Counted from the first letter of the stretch, positions 1 through 8,210 are shown. The stretch is 38,059 bases of DNA from an uncultured Gemmatimonadota bacterium (GCA_902805735.1 CADCTW010000195.1:1-38059); one strand, 5' to 3'. The notes: generated from the sequence alone by a model not told the origin. Made by a program: numbers and translations.

Positions 1-299
1 GACGATCGCCGCTACCCGCGGCGCACCGGCACAGGTTCGGCGCTCCGTACGGGCTCTGGCACATGTGCGGGTGCGGAGCGGGCGGCGCGCATCGCTTCCT
101 TCACTCCGCGCCCGAATCCGGAGCGGGGGAAAGGAGTGCGTGGCGCTCCGTTCAGGAAATGGTGCGGGGCCGCGACTTCTCGTTGCTGAACAGGCGATTC
201 CCACGACGAGCGCGCGATCCCGTGCGCCAGTACGAGGGGGCGGCCGCCGCTCGCGCCGCTGCCGCCCCCACACACTGACGCACTCACGCACTCTTCCCC
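1..299. other. Left-edge stretch without a convincing gene
   Basis: Open frames here are short, low in complexity and mutually overlapping, and none shows a recognisable domain or ribosome site. Near 276-295 there is a short direct repeat of an acgcactc-like octamer. I see no RNA gene. Confidence 0.5.
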
Positions 300-671
300 T
301 CAGCGCGTCTCCGGCGGCGAATCCTGCTTATCCCAATCCGTCAGCGCGGCCACCACGAACGTCACCGCCGTCAGGCCCAGGAAGAAGTTGCGGGCCGGCT
401 TGTGGTCCGCGAAGCCCAGGAGCCAGGGGACGAAGGGGAGCGCCAGGCCGAGCGCCGCCTCGGTGGCCCCGTGCGCCTTGAACGGCACCACGCGGCGCGC
501 CGCCAGCGGGTAGTCGGTGACGGCGGCGAGGCCGGTGTATCCGCCGGCCAGGGCACGCGCCGCGGCGCGCGCGGGGGGCGGAAAGTCGAGCACTTCGGCG
601 GCCGCGGCGGTGGTGGCCGAGGTGGCGTAGTCCAGCACTCCGTGAACGCGCGGCGAGATCGGCTTCTTCAT
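300..671 (-). CDS. Small hydrophobic membrane protein, hypothetical
   Basis: A 123-aa protein of unknown function. I chose the ATG at 671 because a strong purine-rich site (GGAGGAAAGG) lies just before it; the frame stays open upstream to 716 without a better start. The sequence begins MKKPISPRVHG and contains about three hydrophobic stretches (around 12-30, 70-90 and 95-112), suggesting a small inner-membrane protein, with a charged C-terminus (DWDKQDSPPETR). The next gene upstream on the same strand also encodes a small membrane protein, so they may be co-transcribed. No catalytic motif is visible. Confidence 0.75.
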   Translation of the reverse strand: MKKPISPRVHGVLDYATSATTAAAAEVLDFPPPARAAARALAGGYTGLAAVTDYPLAARRVVPFKAHGATEAALGLALPFVPWLLGFADHKPARNFFLGLTAVTFVVAALTDWDKQDSPPETR

Positions 672-743
672 CCTTTCCTCCGTGTCGGGTGATCCAGGGA
701 GGCGGCTGGGGAGCAAGCCGCGTACCCGCCGGGCAGCACGACG

Positions 744-1250
744 CTACCCCGCCGCGCGGTGCCGCTCCAGCGCGCGGATGTCGCGCAGGCAGATCCAGAG
801 CGGCACGATCCCGATCACCCCGAACGACGCGTCCACCAGCCGCCAGTAGAACGGGATCTCGCGGATGGGACCCGCGATCAGCGCCAGCGGAACCACCGCC
901 ACGCACGCGATCATCCCCCACTGCACGACCCACACGTTGCGCACCGGATCGCGCAGCGGCCCCACGAAGAGCGCCGCGATCACCAGGTGGGCGAAGGCGA
1001 GCCAGTCGGTGCCGTACGCCAGGAACGGATACGCGCGGTTGGTGGCCGCCACCCCGTCGCGCACCGTCAGCAGCCAGCGCATCAGTCCGCCGAACTGCTC
1101 CGGCCTCGCCTCGGGCCCGGCGCCCAGCAGGGCCGTGAGCCAGCGCAGCTCCGTCTCGATGGGGAAGGCCGTGACCCCGCTCACCACCAGCCCCACGATG
1201 AACACGATCAGCAGCGCGCGGATGCGCCGCTCCAGCCGGTGACGTTCCAT
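744..1250 (-). CDS. Four-helix integral membrane protein, hypothetical
   Basis: A 168-aa protein starting MERHRLERRIRALL. A basic N-terminus is followed by about four hydrophobic helices (roughly 12-30, 75-95, 105-125 and 135-155), consistent with an inner-membrane protein. The frame is open up to 1412, but that extension is Arg/Ala/Gly-rich and covers the start region of the divergent FMN reductase, so ATG 1250 is preferred. No family signature was recognised. It runs divergently from the reductase, with about 115 bp between the two starts, which must hold both promoters. Confidence 0.72.
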   Translation of the reverse strand: MERHRLERRIRALLIVFIVGLVVSGVTAFPIETELRWLTALLGAGPEARPEQFGGLMRWLLTVRDGVAATNRAYPFLAYGTDWLAFAHLVIAALFVGPLRDPVRNVWVVQWGMIACVAVVPLALIAGPIREIPFYWRLVDASFGVIGIVPLWICLRDIRALERHRAAG

Positions 1251-1365
1251 GTATGCTTCCGAAGAGGGTGATCTGGCCCCGGCCCCCGCACAAAGTGCGC
1301 TTGCACCGGCGCGTGTCTTGCTGCCGCCGCGCCGCGCCACCATCCCCGCCACCAGGCCCACGAAA

Positions 1366-1920
1366 ATGATCATCCTCGGCATCGCGGGAAGCCTCCGCGC
1401 CGGCTCGTACAACCGCGGCCTGCTGGACGCCGCCGCCGAGCTGGCGCCGGAGGCGATGGAGATCCGCGTGTGGGACGGGCTGCGCGACGTGCCCCACTAC
1501 GAGGCGGCGCTGGACACCGACGAGCGGCGCCCGGCCACCGTGGTGGAGCTGAAGCGCGCCATAGCCGCGGCGGACGGGCTGCTGATCGCCACGCCGGAGT
1601 ACAACTACAGCATCCCGGGCGTGCTCAAGAACGCGATCGACTGGGCGTCGCGGCCGGGCTACAAGTCGGAGCTGGTGGGGAAGCCCGCCGCCATCATGGG
1701 CGCCAGCGGCGGCGCGGCGGGCACGGCCCGCGCCCAGATCCACCTGCGCGAGGTGATGTACTCGACGCTCGCCCGCGTGATGCCGCACCCGGGCCTCCTG
1801 GTGGGCGGAGCCGCCGCCAAGTTCACGGACGGGCGCCTCACCGACGAGCCCACGCGCGCCTTCCTGGTGGATTTCCTGGGCACCTTCGCCGCCTACGTGC
1901 GCCAGCAGGCGCCGCGGTGA
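1366..1920 (+). CDS. NAD(P)H-dependent FMN reductase (flavodoxin-like)
   Basis: A 184-aa protein of the NADPH-dependent FMN reductase family (PF03358), which includes chromate and quinone reductases such as ChrR. Near the N-terminus GIAGSLRAGSYN is the flavin-phosphate loop. In the middle TPEYNYSIPGVLKNAIDW is the very characteristic family segment, followed by a GASGGAAGTARAQ loop. The length is typical of the family. Members are cytosolic flavoproteins that pass electrons from NAD(P)H to FMN, quinones or metals. The start is ATG 1366, where family homology begins; the frame is open upstream to 1249 but carries no homology there. The physiological substrate cannot be told from sequence. Confidence 0.93.
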   Translation: MIILGIAGSLRAGSYNRGLLDAAAELAPEAMEIRVWDGLRDVPHYEAALDTDERRPATVVELKRAIAAADGLLIATPEYNYSIPGVLKNAIDWASRPGYKSELVGKPAAIMGASGGAAGTARAQIHLREVMYSTLARVMPHPGLLVGGAAAKFTDGRLTDEPTRAFLVDFLGTFAAYVRQQAPR

Positions 1921-1938
1921 CGAATTTCTGGAGGGGGG

Positions 1939-1967
1939 TTGATCGATCGCGAAAACGGTGGTAAATT
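1939..1967 (+). promoter_or_regulatory. Sigma70-type promoter for the tRNA cluster
   Basis: TTGATC (1939-1944) and TAAATT (1962-1967) are separated by 17 bp, the optimal spacing for a vegetative promoter. The first tRNA begins 20 bp after the -10 box. The local AT-richness contrasts with the surrounding GC-rich DNA. Confidence 0.7.
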
Positions 1968-1987
1968 TACCGCCTGTCGAGCGCCAA

Positions 1988-2061
1988 GGTCGATTAGCTC
2001 AGTTGGTTAGAGCGCTCGCCTCACATGCGAGAGGTCCGGGGTTCGAGTCCCTGATCGACCA
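1988..2061 (+). tRNA. tRNA-Val (anticodon CAC)
   Basis: The 7-bp acceptor stem pairs ggtcgat (1988-1994) with atcgacc (2054-2060). The D arm reads gctcagttggttagagc, and the anticodon stem ctcgc/gcgag encloses the loop ctcacat, giving anticodon CAC for GTG codons. The T loop is ttcgagt. No CCA is encoded. First gene of a three-tRNA cluster. Confidence 0.96.
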
Positions 2062-2067
2062 CTGTAC

Positions 2068-2141
2068 GCCTGCTTAGCTCAGTTGGTTAGAGCATCTGAC
2101 TGTTAATCAGAGGGTCCCAGGTTCGAGTCCTGGAGCAGGCG
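2068..2141 (+). tRNA. tRNA-Asn (anticodon GTT)
   Basis: The acceptor stem pairs gcctgct (2068-2074) with agcaggc (2134-2140). The anticodon stem tctga/tcaga encloses ctgttaa, giving GTT. Discriminator G at 2141; CCA is not encoded. It lies 6 bp after tRNA-Val, so the two are almost certainly one transcript. Confidence 0.96.
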
Positions 2142-2157
2142 CCTTCTAGCGGTACGC

Positions 2158-2230
2158 AGCCCCCTGGTGTAATTGGCAACACGCCTGACTCTGACTCAGG
2201 AAAGTCCAGGTTCGATCCCTGGGGGGGCTA
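2158..2230 (+). tRNA. tRNA-Gln (anticodon CTG)
   Basis: The acceptor stem pairs agccccc (2158-2164) with gggggct (2223-2229). The anticodon stem cctga/tcagg encloses ctctgac, giving CTG for CAG codons. T loop ttcgatc; discriminator A at 2230. Last gene of the tRNA cluster, followed by a terminator. Confidence 0.95.
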
Positions 2231-2242
2231 CCTTCTCCCAAC

Positions 2243-2283
2243 ACGAAGCGCCCGGCTGACACAGCCGGGCGCTTCGTCGTTTT
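2243..2283 (+). terminator. Intrinsic terminator after the tRNA cluster
   Basis: A perfect 15-bp stem (2243-2257 with 2263-2277) with a 5-nt gacac loop is followed by cgttttc. It ends the tRNA transcript. The methylase converges on it from the right, so it may slow transcription from that side too. Confidence 0.88.
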
Positions 2284-2302
2284 CTCCGTGCCTCCGCGTG
2301 AG
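2283..2302. repeat. Degenerate half copy of the 28-bp-arm palindrome family
   Basis: The stretch tctccgtgcctccgcgtgag matches the right arm of the palindromic repeat found elsewhere in this window (compare 13767-13794 and 21439-21465), but has no left arm. It lies between the tRNA terminator and the end of the methylase gene. Confidence 0.55.
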
Positions 2303-2312
2303 GCCGCCGTCC

Positions 2313-5165
2313 TCAGTCGCCCGCCAACGCCAGCTCCTCGACCGTCGCCTCGAAGTGCGGGCGGGCGCACTGTGCCTTCCAGTGGTCGTTGGCCGCGTGG
2401 AGCGCGCGGGTGAAGGAGGCGCGCGCCTCCCGCCGGGCTTCGCGCGCTCGCTCGGCTTCGCGCACGATCTCGCGCTGGCGCACCAGCGTGGGGAACGGCG
2501 GCAGCGGCAGCGCGAGCAGGGCGCCGACGTCCTCCACGCGCGTGCGGTTGGACGTACCCGTCACGCGCCCCGATACCATCTCGCGGGCGCGCTGCGTCTG
2601 CAGGAGGAGCGCCAGGAAGCGCGGGTCCACCTCGCCGCGGCGCTCGGGCTTCAGGGCGAGCGTGTAGAACTCCTTCGACACCACCAGGCCGTCCACCTCC
2701 GCGTACGCGTACCCCGAGGCGCCGTTCACCAGGTCGATTCCCGAGACCACCACGTCGCCCTCGTGGATCACGCGCAGGTCGGCCGGCGCGTATTCGGTGG
2801 CGGAGCACCGTGCCTCGCGCACCTCGCCGGTGTTGCGGTCCACCGTGCCGAACGTGTAGATCCCCGCGGGGTCCTCCGGCGGGTTGCGCACCGCCGCGGC
2901 CACGAAGTCGCCCAGCACGGGGAAGGTGTCCGGGAGCGCGGCCCTGAGCTGCCGGGAGGTCTCCGCCGCGAAGTCCAGCCGGGCGCCATCGGCCGCGTCC
3001 ACCTCCTCCTGCCACTGCACGTAAGCCATGGGCGGGAGGTCTGCCCGCTCCATCGCCGCGCGCGCCGCACGCACGTCGAACCGGCCCAGGCGATAACTGC
3101 CGCGCACGATCTTCTCGAACTCCTCGTACCCCGCGAGTGTGCGCGGGAGGTCCGTGTCGTCCGGCTTCCCGGTGCGCGTGAAGCCGATGCCGCCGACGTG
3201 CGCATAGAAGACGGGCTCGTCCTGGCCCACCCCCTCCGCTTCCTTGCGGATCAGGTAGAGAAGAGAGGTCTTGGCGGTGGTGCGCGCCTGGTACCAGAAC
3301 GCGTCGCGGTCGAAGCTGAACACCGCCTTCAAGAAGTAGTTGCGGCGAATGAAGCGGCGCGTCTGCGCGTACTCGGGGGTGTTCAGGATCGCCTCGTCCA
3401 CGATGATCCCCAGCTTCCCGCCGCGCCACTCCCGCGGTTCGTCCGCGTCGCGCACCGGCTTCAGGTAGTCGCGGATGGCGGCCAGGAAGAGCGCCCCGCC
3501 CTTGGCGCTGTCGCCGCGGACCTGGTACGTCCCGCGCCCGGCCGCCAGACGCTCGGCGGCCTCCTCGCACGCCTGGCGGGCACGGGCCACGTAGCGCAGC
3601 GCCCGCGCCTCCTCGTGCGCGTCCCCGCGCGCCGCCGCGCGCCGCGCGCGTCCCTCCCACCGCTGGACGCGCGCCTCCGCCTCGCGGACCTGCCGCTCCT
3701 CCAGGTGCTCGCCGGGGAGGACGGGGAGCCGCTTCTGGAGCCACTCCGAGCCGCCGGCGAAGGTGCCCGGGTAGCGGCGGACCAGGTCGCCGGCGTAGTG
3801 GCGGTAGCTCATGGCGCCGAGCGGGGGATTGGTGACGCACACGTCCACCGTGCCCCGCAGCGGCTCGCCGAAGACCGGCGCGTCGCCCAGGAACAGGCCG
3901 TTCTCCGCGTGGATCCGCGGCTCGCGGACGCCGTGGATGTACAGGTTCATCCGGGCGATGGTCACGATCCACTCGTCCGTATCCGTCCCCAGCAGACGCT
4001 CCCCCGGCACCGCGCGCCCGCCCGCCTGCATCCGCTCCAGGCTGAACGAGAGGAAGCGCCCCGTGCCGGCCGCCGGGTCCAGCACCACCTGGGCGGGCTC
4101 CGGCTTCACCACGTCCACCGCGAAGCGCACGATGGGCTCCGGGGTGAAGAACTGCCCGATGCGCGTGTCCTTTTCCGCGCGCCGCGCGATCGCCTCGAAG
4201 ACGGCGCCCAGCGCGTCCATCTGCGTCCCGCGGAAGTGGTAGCGGTCCAGCACGCGGAAGACCTTGTCCTCGATCAGCCCGTCCGTCAGCCGGCCGGAGA
4301 GCTTGACGCCATCCAGGATCTTCGCGGACCGGATCTCCTCGTCCGCCTGGATCTCTTCCAGCAGGTGGTGCACGGTACGCCCGCCGCTGGCGCGATACCG
4401 CCGGAACCCTTCGGTGGTGAACCGGTTGGGCAGCTCGGCCGACTCCCGTTTCTCCTCGAAGAGCTTCATGAACATCAGGTACACGAGGCTGCGCATCGCC
4501 TCGGGCCCGGTCACGTTGTGCTGCCGCAGCGCGTCCTCCAGCTTGCGGATGTCCTTGCGGAGCCGCTCCTGCTCCACCTGCGACCGCACCCGCGCCAGGC
4601 GTGCCGCCGCGTGATGGACCTGCGTGTCGTCCGGGAGGACCGCCGCGCACAGCCGGTCCATGGCCATGCTGTCGTTCCCGATCTCCGGCCACGCGCCGAA
4701 CCACTCCTCCCACCGCGCGTTGGGGTATTCGTCGAACGGGGTGTCCGCCAGCCTGCGCAGCGCCTGCTCCAGCTTCTCGAGGCTCAGGAACAGGACGCGC
4801 CCCCCGCTCCCCTCGCGCTCCAGCCGCAGGTTGTCCTCCGGCATCCGCCGCGCGATCCGCGCGGGGGTCTCGCCGCACGAGAAAAGGAGGTGCGTCCGCT
4901 TCCCGCTGGTCCTCTCCACCTCCGGGCGGTGCCGCAGTCCGGCCCGGTATCCATGGACCGCGCTCCGGTTGGCCGGGATCACGAGAATGCAGAACTCGCC
5001 CGCGTCCACCACGAGGCCCGCCCCGTCCTGGATCACCGTTGCGCCGCGCCGCCCGAACGACTCTTCCAGGTCGTGCGCGACGATCCTTCCCAGCTCGGAC
5101 GATTCCGCGGCGAGGTAGCGCGATTGAGGCATGTGCAAGGCGAACTCGGGAAGGGTAGCCCACAC
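2313..5165 (-). CDS. N6-adenine DNA methylase, type I M-like with fused specificity-like C-terminus
   Basis: A 950-aa protein. Residues about 1-165 are unassigned. Residues 200-320 resemble the helical N-terminus of HsdM (LVYLMFMKLFEEK). The methylase core starts at TPEPIVRFAVD (341), with the SAM-binding motif DPAAGTGRFL at 363-372 and the catalytic motif NPPLG at 446-450. The fourth position of the catalytic motif is Leu; the usual residue is Tyr, Phe or Trp. Residues about 485-545 form a charged, coiled-coil-like insert. After about 780 the sequence resembles one target-recognition domain of a type I S subunit (DPRFLALLLQ, GTSNRTRV, LPLPPFPTLVRQ). M and S functions thus appear fused, as in type IIG-like enzymes, but no HsdR or nuclease gene lies nearby and I see no clear PD-ExK site at the N-terminus. 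GTG 5165 and ATG 5132 are both possible starts; neither has a strong ribosome site. Confidence 0.86.
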   Translation of the reverse strand: MWATLPEFALHMPQSRYLAAESSELGRIVAHDLEESFGRRGATVIQDGAGLVVDAGEFCILVIPANRSAVHGYRAGLRHRPEVERTSGKRTHLLFSCGETPARIARRMPEDNLRLEREGSGGRVLFLSLEKLEQALRRLADTPFDEYPNARWEEWFGAWPEIGNDSMAMDRLCAAVLPDDTQVHHAAARLARVRSQVEQERLRKDIRKLEDALRQHNVTGPEAMRSLVYLMFMKLFEEKRESAELPNRFTTEGFRRYRASGGRTVHHLLEEIQADEEIRSAKILDGVKLSGRLTDGLIEDKVFRVLDRYHFRGTQMDALGAVFEAIARRAEKDTRIGQFFTPEPIVRFAVDVVKPEPAQVVLDPAAGTGRFLSFSLERMQAGGRAVPGERLLGTDTDEWIVTIARMNLYIHGVREPRIHAENGLFLGDAPVFGEPLRGTVDVCVTNPPLGAMSYRHYAGDLVRRYPGTFAGGSEWLQKRLPVLPGEHLEERQVREAEARVQRWEGRARRAAARGDAHEEARALRYVARARQACEEAAERLAAGRGTYQVRGDSAKGGALFLAAIRDYLKPVRDADEPREWRGGKLGIIVDEAILNTPEYAQTRRFIRRNYFLKAVFSFDRDAFWYQARTTAKTSLLYLIRKEAEGVGQDEPVFYAHVGGIGFTRTGKPDDTDLPRTLAGYEEFEKIVRGSYRLGRFDVRAARAAMERADLPPMAYVQWQEEVDAADGARLDFAAETSRQLRAALPDTFPVLGDFVAAAVRNPPEDPAGIYTFGTVDRNTGEVREARCSATEYAPADLRVIHEGDVVVSGIDLVNGASGYAYAEVDGLVVSKEFYTLALKPERRGEVDPRFLALLLQTQRAREMVSGRVTGTSNRTRVEDVGALLALPLPPFPTLVRQREIVREAERAREARREARASFTRALHAANDHWKAQCARPHFEATVEELALAGD

Positions 5166-5351
5166 GGGGCTTTCGAAACACGGTAAAAGTTGCAGTAGTG
5201 GACAGGAAGGTAAGCGGGCTTTCCGAGTGCCACAAGCGAAGACGCCGGATGCGCCAGCGTGGGCAGTTCGCGGGACGAGGGGCTTCCCGCGCGTTGACGA
5301 ATCACGAGCGAAACCACACCCTTAGGAACACATCCAACAAAGGCGGGATTC

Positions 5352-5705
5352 ATGCTCGTTCGAGGAATGGTGTTCGCGGCCCTGCTGCTTCTTGCCCCGG
5401 CCGCCGCCGCGGCGCAGTGGAGAGAACCGCCGCTCCCGCGCTTCGCCCCCGCGCTGGCGGCGGAGAGCTCCCCCGGCCCGGCCCGTGTGCCGTCCGGCGC
5501 GCGGGCGGCCGGGCCGGTGCGGCACGCGTTGCTGGGTGCCCTCGCCGGTGCCGTGACGGGTTTCGGCGCGTACCTCATCGCCGAGGAAACCACCCCGCAC
5601 ACCGACCACTCCTACGACTCCCTGGCCCGCTTCAGCACCGTGGCGGTCGGGGCGGCGGTCGGCACCGTGGCCGGATTGGTCGTCTACGCCGTCCGCAACC
5701 GCTAA
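5352..5705 (+). CDS. Small exported or membrane protein with glycine-rich hydrophobic segments, hypothetical
   Basis: A 117-aa protein starting at ATG 5352, with a purine-rich site (aaaggcggg) about 7 nt upstream. Residues 1-21 form a signal peptide with a probable cleavage after AAAAA-Q. Two Gly/Ala-rich hydrophobic segments follow (about 60-78 and 95-112), spaced like glycine-zipper membrane hairpins. The linker contains an HTDHSYDS stretch. No family was recognised. The stop codon is followed at once by a palindromic repeat that could act as a terminator for this gene and the convergent one. Confidence 0.72.
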   Translation: MLVRGMVFAALLLLAPAAAAAQWREPPLPRFAPALAAESSPGPARVPSGARAAGPVRHALLGALAGAVTGFGAYLIAEETTPHTDHSYDSLARFSTVAVGAAVGTVAGLVVYAVRNR

Positions 5706-5708
5706 AAG

Positions 5709-5758
5709 ACACAGGGGCACGGAGATGAAGTCGTCTCCGTGCCTCTGTGCCCCTGTGT
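5709..5758. repeat. Palindromic repeat family 1, copy with a shortened left arm
   Basis: The left arm acacaggggcacggaga (5709-5725) pairs with the right arm at 5734-5758, which carries eight extra bases. It sits between two convergent genes, 4 bp after the stop at 5705. A bidirectional terminator is plausible here. Confidence 0.8.
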
Positions 5759-5766
5759 GAGCCCGA

Positions 5767-6495
5767 TCAGTTCCCGCGGCGGACGAGGTGCACGGAGAGG
5801 GCGGTGTAGGCGGCCGGGTACAGGAGCGACAGCCACACCAGCCACCCCGGCGGGCTCGGATAGTCCACCAGCATCCAGATCATCATCCCCAGCCACACCA
5901 CGGCCCCCGCCAGCAGCGGCACCTTCCAGGGGCGCGGCGCCAGGTTGGGGTAGATGAACCGTACCGGAAGCACCGTGAGCAGCGCCAGCAAGAGGAGCAT
6001 CGCCGCGTTGGGCCACGGCCCGGCGAAGTGGTGCACGATCCCGGCGTAAAAGGCCACCACGTTCCAGTACGAGGGAAAGCCGAGGAAGAAGCCGGCCCCC
6101 TCGTCCTTGGCCCCCGTGTTCGCGAAGCCGAAGAGCGAGGCGATCAGCGCGGGGACGATCCAGAGCAGGCGCGGCTCCGGCAGCCACCCCATCCGCCACA
6201 CCAGGAGGAGGGGGAGGAAGGTGAAGGTGAGGTAGTCCACCAGGTCGTCGATGGTGCGCCCGTCGATGGCGGGCGCCCACTGCTTCACGTTCCAGGCGCG
6301 GGCGAGGGGACCGTCGGTGGAGTCCACCAGGACGGCGGCCAGGTTCAGCAGGAAGAAGCGCAGGGGCGACGGCTGGGCCGAGCACAGCTCCGCCGCGGCC
6401 GCGAAGCCGAAGCCCACCCCCGACGCCGTGTACGCGTGGACGGCGTACCCGCGCGCGCGCTGCCACGTCGTGGGCTCCGCCGCGGCCAGGCTCAT
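5767..6495 (-). CDS. CDP-alcohol phosphatidyltransferase, phosphatidylcholine-synthase-like
   Basis: A 242-aa multi-helix membrane enzyme. It carries the complete CDP-alcohol phosphotransferase signature D58xxD61GxxAR...G79xxxD83xxxD87 (VDSTDGPLAR, then GRTIDDLVD). Overall length, the IDGRTIDDLVDY segment and the hydrophobic C-terminal half are like bacterial phosphatidylcholine synthase (Pcs), which joins choline to CDP-diacylglycerol in the inner membrane. The choline assignment is by resemblance only; another CDP-alcohol reaction is possible. Its ATG (6495) overlaps the TGA of the upstream EEP gene in an ATGA, so the two are translationally coupled. Confidence 0.85.
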   Translation of the reverse strand: MSLAAAEPTTWQRARGYAVHAYTASGVGFGFAAAAELCSAQPSPLRFFLLNLAAVLVDSTDGPLARAWNVKQWAPAIDGRTIDDLVDYLTFTFLPLLLVWRMGWLPEPRLLWIVPALIASLFGFANTGAKDEGAGFFLGFPSYWNVVAFYAGIVHHFAGPWPNAAMLLLLALLTVLPVRFIYPNLAPRPWKVPLLAGAVVWLGMMIWMLVDYPSPPGWLVWLSLLYPAAYTALSVHLVRRGN

Positions 6496-7616
6496 TCGCG
6501 GCCCGGGCGGTCGTCGCCCGTCTTCGCGGCCTCCACCTCCAGCTCCACCTTCTCCTCTGCCTCCTCCAGGTCCGATTCGTCCACCGGGGTGGGCGCCTGC
6601 TCGCGCGAGGCGTCGGGCTCGTAGCTCAGCTCCACCAGCATGGGGAAGTGGTCGGAGCCGATGTGCGGGAGCCGGCGCAGCTCGCAGAGCCGGAAGTGGT
6701 TGGAGTGGAAGACGTGGTCCAGCGGGTAGCGGAAGAGCGGGTTGTTGGCGTTGAAGCTGTTGAAGAAGCCGCGCCCGATGCGCGGGTCCAGCAGCCCGCT
6801 CAGCCGCACGAACAGCTCGCTGACGGGCGACCACGCCACGTCGTTGAGGTCGCCCGCGACCACCGTGGGCACGTCGCCGGCGGCGCGGATGGCGCGCCCC
6901 ACCAGCACCAGCTCCGCGTCACGCGGGGTGGAGTCCTGGTCGCGGAGGGGCTCCGGCGGGCGCGGGTGAAGGCCGTGCAGCGTCACCCGGTCGCCGCTGG
7001 GAAGCTCGAACACGGCGTGCACCGAGGGGATGTCTTCCTGCACGATGAACTCGATGCGCGCTTCCTGGATGGGGAGGCGCGAGAAGAGCATCATCCCGTA
7101 GTAGTTCTCCTGCGGCTGCCTCACCACGTGCGGGTACTTCTCCGTGAGCGGCTCCAGCGCGCCCGCCCAGCGGTCGTTGGTCTCCACCGCCAGCACCACG
7201 TCCGGGTCCGCGTCGCGGATCACCTTGAGGATGCGCTCGTGCTGCGTGTTCTCCATCAGCACGTTGGCGATGAGCAGGCGAAAGGTGGCGCGCCCCTCCA
7301 CGTTGGGCGCCTGGGGCCCGTTGGCGCTGAGCTCCACCTGCACCGGGTGCAGCGGGGTGTAGGGAAAGATCTCGCGCGCCTGCGCCAGCACCGTGGCCGC
7401 CATGGCCGAGAGGAAGCCCCACTCCGCCGGCTTCCCCTCCATGTAGAACGCGGCGTACGTCCCCCCGGAAAGCGCGGCGATCGTGGCGATCTGCACGCGC
7501 GGGAAGTCCCACACGCGCACCGCCCAGTGGGGGCTCCGGCTGAAGCTGAGAAGCGTTCCCGCGGCGGTGAGCGATCCCAATCCCAGCGGGATCCAACGGA
7601 GAGCCCCTGGCAGCAT
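6492..7616 (-). CDS. Endonuclease/exonuclease/phosphatase (EEP) family protein with N-terminal membrane helices
   Basis: A 374-aa protein starting MLPGALRWIPLG at ATG 7616; the frame stays open to 7757 but the extension is unlikely. Two or three hydrophobic segments lie within residues 1-80. The EEP fold follows: N118 in IANVLMEN, E145 in VETNDRW, H217 in GLHPRPP, D256/N258 in AGDLNDVAWSP and D322-H323 in GSDHFPM. This is the full metal-dependent phosphoesterase set, so the enzyme should be active. Membrane-anchored EEP proteins are often annotated only broadly; the substrate could be DNA/RNA, a phosphoinositide or another phospholipid. Coupling by ATGA to the phospholipid synthase suggests a lipid-related role, which is inference. 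Confidence 0.86.
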   Translation of the reverse strand: MLPGALRWIPLGLGSLTAAGTLLSFSRSPHWAVRVWDFPRVQIATIAALSGGTYAAFYMEGKPAEWGFLSAMAATVLAQAREIFPYTPLHPVQVELSANGPQAPNVEGRATFRLLIANVLMENTQHERILKVIRDADPDVVLAVETNDRWAGALEPLTEKYPHVVRQPQENYYGMMLFSRLPIQEARIEFIVQEDIPSVHAVFELPSGDRVTLHGLHPRPPEPLRDQDSTPRDAELVLVGRAIRAAGDVPTVVAGDLNDVAWSPVSELFVRLSGLLDPRIGRGFFNSFNANNPLFRYPLDHVFHSNHFRLCELRRLPHIGSDHFPMLVELSYEPDASREQAPTPVDESDLEEAEEKVELEVEAAKTGDDRPGRE

Positions 7617-7726
7617 GTGTCGGTTCGGTATGTGGAAGATGCGAAGCCCGCGCGCTGCTTCAAGCAACACGCGGGCCGAACGCTCGGAATGTGCTACGGG
7701 TGGACGGAAAGTCTCCCCTGTCCGCA

Positions 7727-7857
7727 CCGGAGCGAATAAATTCGCCGCTGGTACCACGCAAAGTCCCCTGCGGGGACTGCCGGTCCGCGACCTGTGGGAG
7801 ACACATACCGCGAAGGCGGTCTTCGCGCAGCTCCAGCGGCGAATCCACTCGCTCCGG
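7727..7857. repeat. Composite palindromic repeat family 2, first copy
   Basis: The outer arms are inverted copies: ccggagcga...ttcgccgctgg (7727-7751) and its near-complement at 7833-7857. Between them lie two further hairpins: agtcccc-tgc-ggggact (about 7762-7778) and cgcgaag-gcggt-cttcgcg (7809-7827). The left arm contains its own small palindrome gcgaataaattcgc. The element fills most of the 300-bp gap between the EEP gene start and the next gene end, where I see no coding sequence. Confidence 0.7.
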
Positions 7858-7918
7858 GACGGGTAGGGGCGCCGTCACCGATCTTACGCGGATCCGGTGT
7901 CCACGGGGAGCCGGAGCT

Positions 7919-8176
7919 TCAGCCCTGCGGGCCGCGCGCGCCGTCGGTCCGGGCCAGGCGCCCGATCTCGATGTGCGAGGTGGAGAGGTCGCCCGCGATG
8001 TCGGCCATGCGGTCCGTCATCTCGATGACGGTGCGCACGCCGTCGCCCCACACCTGCGTCACGTAGCAGTCGCCGGCCTTGAACATCACGCGCTGGGCCT
8101 CCTCCATCGCCTGCATCGCTTCCCATACGAGCTCGCGTGCCTGTTCCAGGTGCTCCAGCGAGGTGCGTTCGGGCAT
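7919..8176 (-). CDS. Small soluble hypothetical protein
   Basis: An 85-aa, mostly helical, charged protein starting MPERTSLEHLEQARELVWEAM. The first 40 residues read as an amphipathic helix pair. The rest (YVTQVWGDGVRTVIEMTDRM) has no recognised motif. It precedes the GNAT gene's stop side on the same strand by about 35 bp and may share its transcript. Function unknown. Confidence 0.6.
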   Translation of the reverse strand: MPERTSLEHLEQARELVWEAMQAMEEAQRVMFKAGDCYVTQVWGDGVRTVIEMTDRMADIAGDLSTSHIEIGRLARTDGARGPQG

Positions 8177-8210
8177 GGGTCGGTTGGGTGAAAGGGCGGC
8201 GTTGCGGCGG

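Noticed and set aside
2298..5186. Long plus-strand open frame opposite the methylase
   Set aside because: Low-complexity Arg/His/Leu translation; the minus strand has clear methylase motifs.
5294..5327. Possible promoter TTGACG upstream of the gene at 5352
   Set aside because: No acceptable -10 box at 16-18 bp; the nearest candidate is 22 bp away.
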